From: JASFJH01 sp050117725
GTDB taxonomy: Bacteria; Pseudomonadota; Gammaproteobacteria; AKS1
Length of the DNA stretch: 12,514 nucleotides
NCBI GenBank assembly: GCA_050117725.1
Contig: JASFME010000042.1
Span: 1 to 12,514, forward strand
Direction of reading: 5' to 3'
This document shows positions 6,750 to 12,514 of this stretch, piece after piece. Under the pieces are notes generated by a model. It made no database searches. It was not told where the DNA came from and was given only the letters and a program-made list of their open reading frames with translations. The translations under genes were made by a program, and so were the position numbers. The number at the start of each line of letters is the position of its first letter. Position 1 is the first letter of the stretch.

Positions 6750-7241
6750 ATGCCACGTGTCTACCTGAGCCTTGGCAGCAATATCGATGCCCATAGCAAC
6801 CTGCGCGCCGGTATGCAGGATCTGCATGCGCATTACGGTGAGCTGCAAGTCTCCACCGTGTATGAAAGTGAAGCAGTCGGCTTCGATGGTGATAATTTCA
6901 TCAACTTCGTGGTCGGCCTGGATACCGATGAAGACGTACACACGGTGCAGGCCACGATGAGCGCCATCGAACAGGCGCACGGCCGCGTGCGTGGTGCCGA
7001 GAAGTTCTCCTCGCGTACGCTCGATATCGATATCCTTTTATATGATGACCTCGTCATCAACGAAAACGGCCTGCACCTGCCGCGTGACGAGATAGAAAAG
7101 TATGCGTTTGTCCTGCAACCCCTGGCCGAACTCGCGCCGCAGCTGAAGCATCCCGTGAGCGGCAAGACCTATGCCGAACTGTGGCAGGGGTTTGACAAGA
7201 GCAAGGCCAACCAGTGGCCGGTAGCTTTAAGTTTTAATTAG
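6750..7241 (+). CDS. folK: 6-hydroxymethyl-7,8-dihydropterin pyrophosphokinase FolK
   Basis: FolK transfers pyrophosphate from ATP to 6-hydroxymethyl-7,8-dihydropterin, the FolB product, before condensation with p-aminobenzoate by FolP. The product has 163 residues, close to the E. coli length (159). The N-terminus VYLSLGSNI (residues 4-11) and the signature SSRTLDIDILLYDD (87-100) are clear. R89 and the magnesium ligands D92 and D94 correspond to R92, D95 and D97 of E. coli. LPRDEIEKYAFVLQPLAEL matches the conserved C-terminal half. The start at 6750 is chosen over an in-frame ATG at 6696 because it gives the family N-terminus and avoids overlap with folB. The GGGTAA at the folB stop supplies a weak ribosome site, and coupling to folB is likely. 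Confidence 0.95.
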   Translation: MPRVYLSLGSNIDAHSNLRAGMQDLHAHYGELQVSTVYESEAVGFDGDNFINFVVGLDTDEDVHTVQATMSAIEQAHGRVRGAEKFSSRTLDIDILLYDDLVINENGLHLPRDEIEKYAFVLQPLAELAPQLKHPVSGKTYAELWQGFDKSKANQWPVALSFN

Positions 7242-7301
7242 ACAGGATTTACAGGATTAACATGATGGTTTGTTTATTCCGTCAATCTTGTTAATCCTGG
7301 T
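7241..7301. repeat. Inverted repeat with tandem ACAGGATT units between convergent folK and the SDR gene
   Basis: Two ACAGGATT copies (7242-7249 and 7251-7258) have a 9-bp period. The second lies in an 11-bp arm CAGGATTAACA (7252-7262) exactly complementary to TGTTAATCCTG (7289-7299). After one mismatch the pairing continues for three bases (7264-7266 with 7285-7287), leaving an 18-base loop. It fills the gap between two converging genes, so it could end transcription from both sides, though no T-run follows either arm. CAGGATTAACA-type units look to me like a dispersed intergenic repeat; its copy number cannot be judged from one window. Confidence 0.6.
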
Positions 7302-7309
7302 CTAAACGA

Positions 7310-8062
7310 TCAAGTACTCAGTGTTCGACCACCATCGACGGTCAGGATCTGGCCACTCATGTACTCGGCATCCTTGACCAGGAATCGCACGGCGCGGGCG
7401 ATGTCGGTCGGGTTGCCCTGGCGTTTCAGCGCGGTACCGGAGATGATGCGTTGCTTGGTCAGGTCATCCATGTCGTGTTCCGGCCACAGGATCGCGCCGG
7501 GGGCGACGGCGTTGACGCGCACCTCGGGACCCAGTTCACGTGCCATCGATTTGGTCAGCATGGCCAGGCCGGCCTTGGCAATCGAGTACACGGGGTAGTT
7601 TTTCAGCGGCCGCTCGGCATGGATATCAACGATGTTGATGATGCAGCCGTGCGTGGCCTTCAGATGCGGTGCCGCGGCCTGGCACAGGAATAGCGGCGCC
7701 TTCAGGTTCGAGCCGATCAGGTCATCCCAGACCTGTTCGTCGATTTCGCCCATGGGCGTCGGGTAGAAACTCGAGGCATTGTTGACCACGACATCGAGCT
7801 GCCCCCAGGCCTTCATCGCCTCGCGCACCATCTCCTGGATCTTTCTGGTCTCGTGCAGGTCCGCCTGGATCAGCACGCAGGATTCACTGCGCTTGTCATT
7901 GAGTTCAGCCTGCAGGAGCTGCGCGGCTTCACGTGACTGGCGGTAATGCACGATCAGGTTCATGCCTTCGTCATGCAACAGGCGGGCGGTGGTGGCGCCA
8001 ATGCGATGGGCCGCGCCGGTTATGAGCGCAACCTTGCAATCAACAGTTTTGTTTTGCTCCAC
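7310..8062 (-). CDS. Pteridine reductase-like short-chain dehydrogenase (FolM/PTR1 type)
   Basis: This is a 250-residue SDR-family oxidoreductase with pteridine-reductase features. The nucleotide-binding motif is TGAAHRIG (15-22), with Arg replacing the first Gly of the usual GIG. HYR at 39-41 suits NADPH. NNASSFY is at 94-100. The catalytic set has Asp at 146 (IVDIHAERP) instead of the usual Ser, with Y159 and K163 in YSIAK, as in trypanosomatid PTR1 and E. coli FolM. The C-terminus VDGGRTL also matches FolM. Such enzymes reduce dihydromonapterin or dihydrobiopterin, and some reduce dihydrofolate. Its position convergent with folB-folK supports a pterin or folate role. The start is GTG 8062, preceded by AAGG and GGGG. 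The exact substrate is inference. Confidence 0.88.
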   Translation of the reverse strand: MEQNKTVDCKVALITGAAHRIGATTARLLHDEGMNLIVHYRQSREAAQLLQAELNDKRSESCVLIQADLHETRKIQEMVREAMKAWGQLDVVVNNASSFYPTPMGEIDEQVWDDLIGSNLKAPLFLCQAAAPHLKATHGCIINIVDIHAERPLKNYPVYSIAKAGLAMLTKSMARELGPEVRVNAVAPGAILWPEHDMDDLTKQRIISGTALKRQGNPTDIARAVRFLVKDAEYMSGQILTVDGGRTLST

Positions 8063-8082
8063 GCCCCTACCTTATATATAGT
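8054..8082 (+). promoter_or_regulatory. Candidate promoter of the midA-uppP-CWC operon
   Basis: TTGCTC (8054-8059) and TATAGT (8077-8082) are separated by 17 bp. Transcription would start near 8089, 45 nt before the midA-family start. The same AT-rich stretch (TATATATA) may also serve the divergent SDR gene, where TTAACT (8100-8095) and TATATA (8078-8073) lie 16 bp apart on the minus strand, but that pair would leave only about 4 nt before its GTG. Confidence 0.3.
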
Positions 8083-8133
8083 CACTGGACTCTGAGTTAA
8101 CTGTACCGGAAAGGCCGGGTTCGTACTACTTCG

Positions 8134-9321
8134 ATGCAAGTGATTGATCATACGCGTAATGAATTACCGGCGCCGGGCGCCGAGGCACAGGCGCACAGTG
8201 ATCGTCTGCGCGAGGTGATCCGCGCGCAGATCGAAGCGGCCGATGGTGCACTGCCGTTTGATCAGTTTATGCAGGCGGCACTGTATACACCGGGCCTGGG
8301 GTATTACTCCGCCGGTCTGCAAAAGTTCGGTGCCGCCGGTGACTTTGTTACGGCTCCGGAAATATCCGCGTTGTTTTCGCGTTGCCTGGCACGCCAGTGT
8401 GCCGAGGTCATGCGGCCGCTCGGCCATGCCGATATCCTCGAGTGCGGTGCCGGCTCCGGCATCATGGCCGCGGAAATTCTCGCCGAACTGGAACAACTCG
8501 ATTGCCTGCCGGATGCCTATTTCATCCTTGAACTCAGCGCCGAGCTACGCGCACGCCAGCAGGCGACCATCAAGTTACACGTACCGCAGTTATACGCGCG
8601 TGTGCACTGGCTGGATGCCTTGCCGCAAACCGGTTTCCGAGGTGTCGTGCTCGGCAATGAGTTACTCGACGCGATGCCGGTCAAACGTTTCCGCATCGAG
8701 CACGGCGAGGTCAGTGAACTGTGCGTCGGGCTCGAAGGGGAGCGTTTCGTCTGGCGCAGCTGTGTAGCGAGTGATGTCTTGCGCAAGGCGGTGGAGTTGA
8801 TCGAGCAGGGCACGGGCAGCCGGTTTGTCGAGGGTTATGTGTCGGAAGTGAACCTGGCGGCAAATGCCTGGCTGGCCAGTATCAGCGCGATGCTCGATAC
8901 CGGCATGGTGTTACTGGTGGATTACGGTTTTCCGCGCCACGAGTTTTATCATGCGCAGCGCAGCGAAGGCACGCTCATGTGCCATTACCGGCACCGTGCG
9001 CACAGTGATCCGTTTCGCTTTGTCGGCCTGCAGGACATTACCGCGCATGTCGATTTCACCGCGATTGCCGAGGCCGCTGATGATGCCGGGCTGGTCGTGC
9101 ACGGCTTCACGACGCAGGCACATTTCCTGCTGGGACTCGGTGTGGAACGGTTGCTTGCCGAGGCAGGAGATGACGAACAGCGGATGAAACAGGCCCAGCA
9201 ACTCAAGCAACTCGTACTGCCGTCCGAGATGGGCGAGTTATTCAAGGTCATCGCACTGGTCAAGGGCATCAGGCAATTCCTGTCCGGCTTCGCCTTGCAG
9301 GACCATCGCGGCCGCCTATGA
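8134..9321 (+). CDS. MidA-family class I SAM-dependent methyltransferase
   Basis: The 395-residue protein belongs to the COG1565/MidA family (formerly DUF185). Mitochondrial members (NDUFAF7) methylate an arginine of the NDUFS2 subunit and are needed for complex I assembly; bacterial substrates are not established. Conserved blocks are PFDQFMQAALYTPGLGYY (41-58), GDFVTAPEIS (69-78), the SAM-binding loop ECGAGSGIMA (103-112), YFILELS (about 132), GVVLGNELLDAMPV and VLLVDYGFPRHEFYH. The family N-terminus fits ATG 8134. A GGAAAGG lies too far upstream (about 20 nt) to be a good ribosome site. The stop overlaps the uppP start (ATGA at 9318-9321), so the two are translationally coupled. The domain is clear; a respiratory-complex role here is inference. 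Confidence 0.93.
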   Translation: MQVIDHTRNELPAPGAEAQAHSDRLREVIRAQIEAADGALPFDQFMQAALYTPGLGYYSAGLQKFGAAGDFVTAPEISALFSRCLARQCAEVMRPLGHADILECGAGSGIMAAEILAELEQLDCLPDAYFILELSAELRARQQATIKLHVPQLYARVHWLDALPQTGFRGVVLGNELLDAMPVKRFRIEHGEVSELCVGLEGERFVWRSCVASDVLRKAVELIEQGTGSRFVEGYVSEVNLAANAWLASISAMLDTGMVLLVDYGFPRHEFYHAQRSEGTLMCHYRHRAHSDPFRFVGLQDITAHVDFTAIAEAADDAGLVVHGFTTQAHFLLGLGVERLLAEAGDDEQRMKQAQQLKQLVLPSEMGELFKVIALVKGIRQFLSGFALQDHRGRL

Positions 9322-10115
9322 CACTACTGCAGATCATCACGCTGGCCCTGATGCAGGGCCTGACCGAGTTTTTACCCATATCAAGCTCGGCGCACCTGAT
9401 CCTCGTACCCGTGCTCACAGGCTGGCAGGACCAGGGTCTGGCATTCGATGTCGCCGTGCATGTCGGCACGCTGTCAGCGGTGGTGTTGTATTTCCGCCGC
9501 GATGTACTGCGCCTGATGCATGACGGCATGTTGTCAGTGCTGCAGCGCCGTCAGGTTGGCGACAGCCGCCTGGCCTGGGCGGTCGTGATCGGTACGATCC
9601 CGGCCGGGCTGGCCGGGGTCCTCGGCCATGATTTCATTGCCACGCAGATGCGCACGCCACTCGTGATTGCCGGCGCGACCATCGGCTTTGGCCTGTTGCT
9701 CGGCCTGTCGGACTGGCTCGGTCAACGCCAGCGCGATGAGCGCAGTCTCGGCATGATCGATGTGCTGCTCATTGGCCTTGCCCAGGCGCTGGCGCTGGTA
9801 CCTGGTACCTCGCGTTCCGGGATCACGATGACCGCCGGCCTGTTGCTCGGTCTGACCCGTCAGGCCGCGGCGCGGTTTTCCTTTTTATTGTCGATACCCA
9901 TTATCCTCGCCTCGGGCGGCCTCGAGACCTGGAAACTGGCCAGTGGTGCCGCACCGGTCGACTGGAACGCGCTGTTCATGGGTGTGCTGATCTCCGGCGT
10001 GAGTGCGTTTACCTGTATCCACTTCTTCCTGAAATGGCTGGACCGCGTCGGCATGTGGCCGTTCGTCTGGTACCGGCTGGCACTCGGCATTGGCCTGCTG
10101 GTGTTGTTCTACTGA
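9318..10115 (+). CDS. uppP: Undecaprenyl-diphosphate phosphatase UppP (BacA)
   Basis: UppP removes one phosphate from undecaprenyl pyrophosphate, regenerating the lipid carrier for peptidoglycan and other surface polymers; excess activity gives bacitracin resistance. The product is a 265-residue integral membrane protein (E. coli BacA 273). Both signatures are intact: QGLTEFLPISSSAHL (13-27), holding the QxxxE motif with E17, and PGTSRSGIT (162-170) with R166. About eight hydrophobic segments are spread along the chain, including LLIGLAQALALV and FLLSIPIILASG. The start overlaps the preceding methyltransferase stop by ATGA, and its own TGA overlaps the next start (TGATG at 10113-10117), making a three-gene coupled unit. 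Confidence 0.97.
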   Translation: MTLLQIITLALMQGLTEFLPISSSAHLILVPVLTGWQDQGLAFDVAVHVGTLSAVVLYFRRDVLRLMHDGMLSVLQRRQVGDSRLAWAVVIGTIPAGLAGVLGHDFIATQMRTPLVIAGATIGFGLLLGLSDWLGQRQRDERSLGMIDVLLIGLAQALALVPGTSRSGITMTAGLLLGLTRQAAARFSFLLSIPIILASGGLETWKLASGAAPVDWNALFMGVLISGVSAFTCIHFFLKWLDRVGMWPFVWYRLALGIGLLVLFY

Positions 10116-10306
10116 TGGCCAGACATGAAAACAAGGCCTGCCCGCGTTGCGGCAGGTTGTTTGAGTGCAAGGCCGGTTCAGTGTTGCTATGTCAGTGTGC
10201 CGACGTTGATCTGCAACAACGGCATTTTGATTTTATCGCCGCCCGTTACAGTGACTGCCTGTGTGCGGCGTGTTTGCGTGCACTCAGGGCCGAGTGCGAC
10301 AGCTAG
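10115..10306 (+). CDS. Small cysteine-rich CWC-family protein
   Basis: The 63-residue protein carries nine cysteines: C9, C12, C18, C26, C28, C48, C50, C53 and C61. The pattern CPRCGRLFEC (9-18), CxC (26-28), CLCAACL (48-54) is that of the cysteine-rich CWC family, probably a zinc-binding fold of unknown function. The middle element usually reads Cys-Trp-Cys; here it is C26-Q27-C28, so the family's namesake Trp is missing. The start at 10115 overlaps the uppP stop by one base, indicating coupled translation; an in-frame ATG at 10034 would lie deep inside uppP. The stop codon shares CTAG with the stop of cca on the other strand. Family assignment is by motif only. Confidence 0.82.
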   Translation: MARHENKACPRCGRLFECKAGSVLLCQCADVDLQQRHFDFIAARYSDCLCAACLRALRAECDS

Positions 10307-11535
10307 GCAGCCAGGGTCTGCTTAATCGCCCGGATCCGGGCCTGGCGGATCACCTCGCGGATCGCTTCACCACTCTTACCCTGTTCTTTTGCCATTGCCG
10401 CAATTGTTTTTGCGTCAATACTGTTGGCGGCGGCGAGCGCGGCACGAAACCGATCGGCCTGTGGGTAAGCATCGTTTTCATGCCCGGGTCGGCCACGCAC
10501 ATCGGCCATGCAGGCGAGCAGAAACTGTTCGAAGCGTTCCGGTTTGCGAAACGCGTCAACGGCCTCGAGCACTTCGAGCAGGGTGCCGGCGCGTAATTCA
10601 AGGGCACGGTGACAATGCGTATGGTGTCGTGCGGCAAGCACGGCAAGGTCACGGTATTCGTTCGGGGCGCGATAGCGCGCGCACAGTTCGCGCACGAGTT
10701 CCGCGCTGCGCTGTTCGTGGCCGAGATGTTGTGGCCATTCTTCCTCGGGTGTGCTGCCCTTGCCAAGATCATGCGTCAGCGCGGCAAACCTTACCCGTGG
10801 ATCGGCGGACAGTTTCGCGGCCTGCTCGAGCACGAGCATGCAATGTACGCCCGTGTCGATCTCGGCGTGATGGATCGCGGGTTGTGGCACGCCATACAGC
10901 GCATCGATCTCCGGGAACAGCCTGGCCAGTGCGCCGCAACCGCGCAGTACCTTGAAAAAGGCAGTCGGCATGTCCTCGCCGAGTGCACGCTCGAACTCCT
11001 TCCAGACGCGCTCGGGGACGAGTGCATCGATCTCGCCGTTTTCCACCATACTGCGCATGAGTGCATTCGTGCCATGCGCGACCTTGAAACCCCACTTGCC
11101 GAAACGCGCCGCAAAGCGGGCGACGCGCAGAATGCGCACCGGGTCTTCGACAAACGCGGGCGAGACATGCCGGAGCAGGCCGGCCTCGAGATCGGCCTGG
11201 CCCCCGAACGGATCGATGATGCTGCCGTCATCGTCCATGGCCATGGCATTGATGGTCAGGTCACGGCGCAGCAGGTCCTGTTCGAGCGTGACCTCCGGCG
11301 AGGCATGGAAGGCAAAGCCGGTATAGCCGGGCGCGGTCTTGCGCTCGGTGCGCGCCAGCGCATATTCCTCATGGCTCTGTGGGTGCAGGAACACGGGGAA
11401 GTCCTTGCCGACCGGCCGGAAGCCCCGGGCGAGCATGTCGTCCGGCGTGGCGCCGACCACGACCCAATCGCGTTCCTGCGGTGTTATGCCGAGTAATTTG
11501 TCGCGCACCGCGCCGCCAACGAGGTAGATTTTCAT
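10303..11535 (-). CDS. cca: CCA tRNA nucleotidyltransferase with HD domain (multifunctional Cca)
   Basis: Cca adds or repairs the 3'-terminal CCA of tRNAs without a template, using CTP and ATP. The 410-residue product parallels E. coli Cca (412). The nucleotidyltransferase head has VGGAVRD (6-12) and DWVVVG (23-28), with D23 a metal ligand; the partner position 21 is Glu, where E. coli has Asp. The conserved block FPVFLHPQSHEEYALARTER follows, then RRDLTINAMA, RHVSPAFVEDPVRILRVARF and the PERVWKEFERAL region. A C-terminal HD phosphohydrolase domain (HHAEIDTGVH, ALTHDLGKG, LGHEQRS) gives the 2',3'-cyclic phosphodiesterase and phosphatase activities known in gammaproteobacterial Cca. No Shine-Dalgarno precedes the ATG; instead GGCCG and CGGCC arms form a potential hairpin ending at the start codon. 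Confidence 0.98.
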   Translation of the reverse strand: MKIYLVGGAVRDKLLGITPQERDWVVVGATPDDMLARGFRPVGKDFPVFLHPQSHEEYALARTERKTAPGYTGFAFHASPEVTLEQDLLRRDLTINAMAMDDDGSIIDPFGGQADLEAGLLRHVSPAFVEDPVRILRVARFAARFGKWGFKVAHGTNALMRSMVENGEIDALVPERVWKEFERALGEDMPTAFFKVLRGCGALARLFPEIDALYGVPQPAIHHAEIDTGVHCMLVLEQAAKLSADPRVRFAALTHDLGKGSTPEEEWPQHLGHEQRSAELVRELCARYRAPNEYRDLAVLAARHHTHCHRALELRAGTLLEVLEAVDAFRKPERFEQFLLACMADVRGRPGHENDAYPQADRFRAALAAANSIDAKTIAAMAKEQGKSGEAIREVIRQARIRAIKQTLAA

Positions 11536-11592
11536 GGCCGCAGGATACCACGGCCACGGCTATGTGCCTGTAAACACGTGCCTGGATGCCCG

Positions 11593-11621
11593 ATTATAAA
11601 TCCCATCAACCGGTCTATCAG
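11593..11621 (-). promoter_or_regulatory. Probable cca promoter
   Basis: On the minus strand CTGATA (11621-11616) and a perfect TATAAT (11598-11593) are 17 bp apart. The transcript would start near 11586, giving a leader of about 50 nt that contains the GGCCG(N10)CGGCC inverted repeat at 11536-11555 directly before the start codon. Confidence 0.45.
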
Positions 11622-11632
11622 TGTATTTTTGT

Positions 11633-11662
11633 TTGAAACCGCTGCCGCCCCTGTTGTAAAAA
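11633..11662 (+). promoter_or_regulatory. Candidate sat promoter
   Basis: TTGAAA (11633-11638, five of six consensus bases) and TAAAAA (11657-11662, four of six) are 18 bp apart. Transcription would begin near 11670, giving a leader of about 73 nt that starts with the stem-loop at 11673-11704. An AT-rich TATTATATAAAAT closer to the gene (11716-11728) could hold a second -10. Confidence 0.3.
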
Positions 11663-11672
11663 GAGCGTCCCT

Positions 11673-11704
11673 GTGCAGAGAGGGTGCTTTGGGCGCCACT
11701 GCAC
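11673..11704 (+). other. Two-part stem-loop in the presumed sat leader
   Basis: GTGCAG (11673-11678) pairs with CTGCAC (11699-11704). Nested inside, GGTGC (11683-11687) pairs with GCGCC (11693-11697), one pair being G-U, around a five-base loop TTTGG. The unpaired parts are AGAG on the left and one A on the right. No T-run follows on the plus strand, so it is not an ordinary terminator. It lies 38 bp before the sat start and leaves the ribosome site AGGAGA (11730-11735) free. Confidence 0.45.
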
Positions 11705-11742
11705 GAGCCAGATACTATTATATAAAATCAGGAGAACCCCCG

Positions 11743-12514
11743 ATGATCAAACCTGTTGGTGCTGACGAACTCAAGCCGTTGTTCGTTTACGATCCCGACG
11801 AACATCATGCCCTTGAGAAGGAGGCAGAAACGCTGCCGTCTGTCATGATCAGTTCCGCCGCGGCCGGCAATGCCGTCATGATGGGGGGTGGCTATTTCAC
11901 GCCGCTGACCGGCTTCATGAACGTGGCCGACGCCATGGGTTGTGCGGAAAACATGAAGACCACCGACGGCAAGTTCTTCCCGGTACCGGTACTGAACCTG
12001 GTTGAAGATGCCTCCGCAGTCAAGGATGCCAAGCGCATCGCGCTGCGCGACCCGAACATGGAAGGCAACCCCGTGATCGCCATCCAGGATGTCGAGGCCA
12101 TCGAGGAAGTGACCGATGAGCAGATGCAGGTCATGACCGACAAGGTCTATCGCACTGCTGACATGGAACACCCGGGTGTCGCGGCCTTCAACAGCGTCGG
12201 TCGTTTTGCCATCTCCGGGCCAATCAAGGTGCTGCACTTCAGCTACTTCCAGGATGATTTCCCGGACACTTTCCGTACCGCCGTGGAAATTCGCAACGAG
12301 ATCAAGGAACACGGCTGGAAGAAGATTGTTGCCTTCCAGACGCGTAACCCGATGCACCTCGCGCACGAAGAACTTTGCCACATGGCCATGGATCGCCTCG
12401 GCTGCGATGGTCTTGTCATCCACATGCTGCTCGGCAAGCTGAAGCCGGGTGATATCCCGGCACCGGTGCGTGATGCCGCGATCCGCAAGATGGTCGAACT
12501 GTACTTCCCGCCGA
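11743..12514 (+). CDS. sat: Sulfate adenylyltransferase (ATP sulfurylase), dissimilatory type, 3' end cut by window edge
   Basis: Sat interconverts ATP plus sulfate with adenosine phosphosulfate (APS) plus pyrophosphate. In sulfur oxidisers it runs toward ATP, releasing sulfate from APS made by AprBA. The window shows 257 codons of about 400. The N-terminus MIKPVGADELKPLFVYDPDE, the PUA-like domain, and then the catalytic domain match the homomeric Sat of Allochromatium and the Riftia symbiont. The catalytic motifs are QTRN and HLAHEE (near residues 202-212); this family usually has HRAHEE. HMLLGKLKPGDIPAPVRD follows. A strong Shine-Dalgarno AGGAGA lies 7 nt before the ATG. It is divergent from cca across 207 bp and may head an operon beyond the window; no CysN or CysD, which serve assimilation, is seen. 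Confidence 0.96.
   Translation, partial: MIKPVGADELKPLFVYDPDEHHALEKEAETLPSVMISSAAAGNAVMMGGGYFTPLTGFMNVADAMGCAENMKTTDGKFFPVPVLNLVEDASAVKDAKRIALRDPNMEGNPVIAIQDVEAIEEVTDEQMQVMTDKVYRTADMEHPGVAAFNSVGRFAISGPIKVLHFSYFQDDFPDTFRTAVEIRNEIKEHGWKKIVAFQTRNPMHLAHEELCHMAMDRLGCDGLVIHMLLGKLKPGDIPAPVRDAAIRKMVELYFPP

Noticed and set aside
11467..11475. Glu instead of Asp at the first position of the Cca metal-binding DxD (ERD at residues 21-23)
   Set aside because: I recall Glu at this position in other gammaproteobacterial Cca proteins, and all other motifs are intact, so it is probably normal variation.
10609..11496. 295-codon open frame antisense to cca
   Set aside because: cca is complete and conserved on the opposite strand; the antisense product has no recognisable motif.
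11542..11547. TATCCT on the minus strand 12 bp before the cca ATG, as a leaderless promoter
   Set aside because: No matching -35, and a better promoter (CTGATA-17-TATAAT) lies at 11593-11621.

Overview
The window is a housekeeping stretch of a gammaproteobacterial chromosome, probably from a sulfur-oxidising lineage of the Chromatiales/Thiotrichales kind. Two things point there. The gene order rpoD-dnaG-yqeY-rpsU / tsaD / plsY / folB-folK ... cca is the order I recall from Pseudomonas and relatives. The last gene is a sulfate adenylyltransferase whose residues closely follow the dissimilatory enzymes of purple sulfur bacteria and of the Riftia symbiont. The species cannot be named from the sequence.

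Layout. Bases 1-4506 (minus strand) hold the macromolecular synthesis operon, read rpsU -> yqeY -> dnaG -> rpoD: ribosomal protein S21, a GatB/YqeY-domain protein, primase and the major sigma factor. rpoD reaches the left edge lacking only about one residue and its stop codon. Bases 4507-4652 are a divergent promoter region with two palindromes. tsaD (plus; tRNA t6A synthesis) follows and overlaps plsY (minus; phospholipid synthesis) at the stop codons. folB and folK (plus) make the pterin precursor of folate and converge on a pteridine-reductase-type SDR (minus), with an inverted repeat between them. Then comes a tightly coupled plus-strand trio: a MidA-family methyltransferase, uppP (undecaprenyl-PP phosphatase) and a 63-residue CWC-type cysteine-rich protein. 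It converges on cca (minus; tRNA CCA end), the two stop codons sharing one CTAG. A 207-bp intergenic region with promoter-like sequences in both directions leads into sat (plus), cut by the right edge after 257 codons.

The genes serve transcription, replication initiation, translation (S21, t6A, CCA), folate, phospholipid and cell-wall carrier metabolism. Only sat belongs to energy metabolism. No stretch over 300 bp lacks a gene; the longest gap is 11536-11742. I see no tRNA or rRNA gene, CRISPR array, insertion sequence, phage gene or toxin-antitoxin pair, and no sign of recent transfer. No previously undescribed system is evident. The points worth checking are small: probable leaderless starts, palindromes in the rpsU/tsaD spacer, a folded leader before sat, a dispersed-type repeat, and a pteridine reductase beside folBK.
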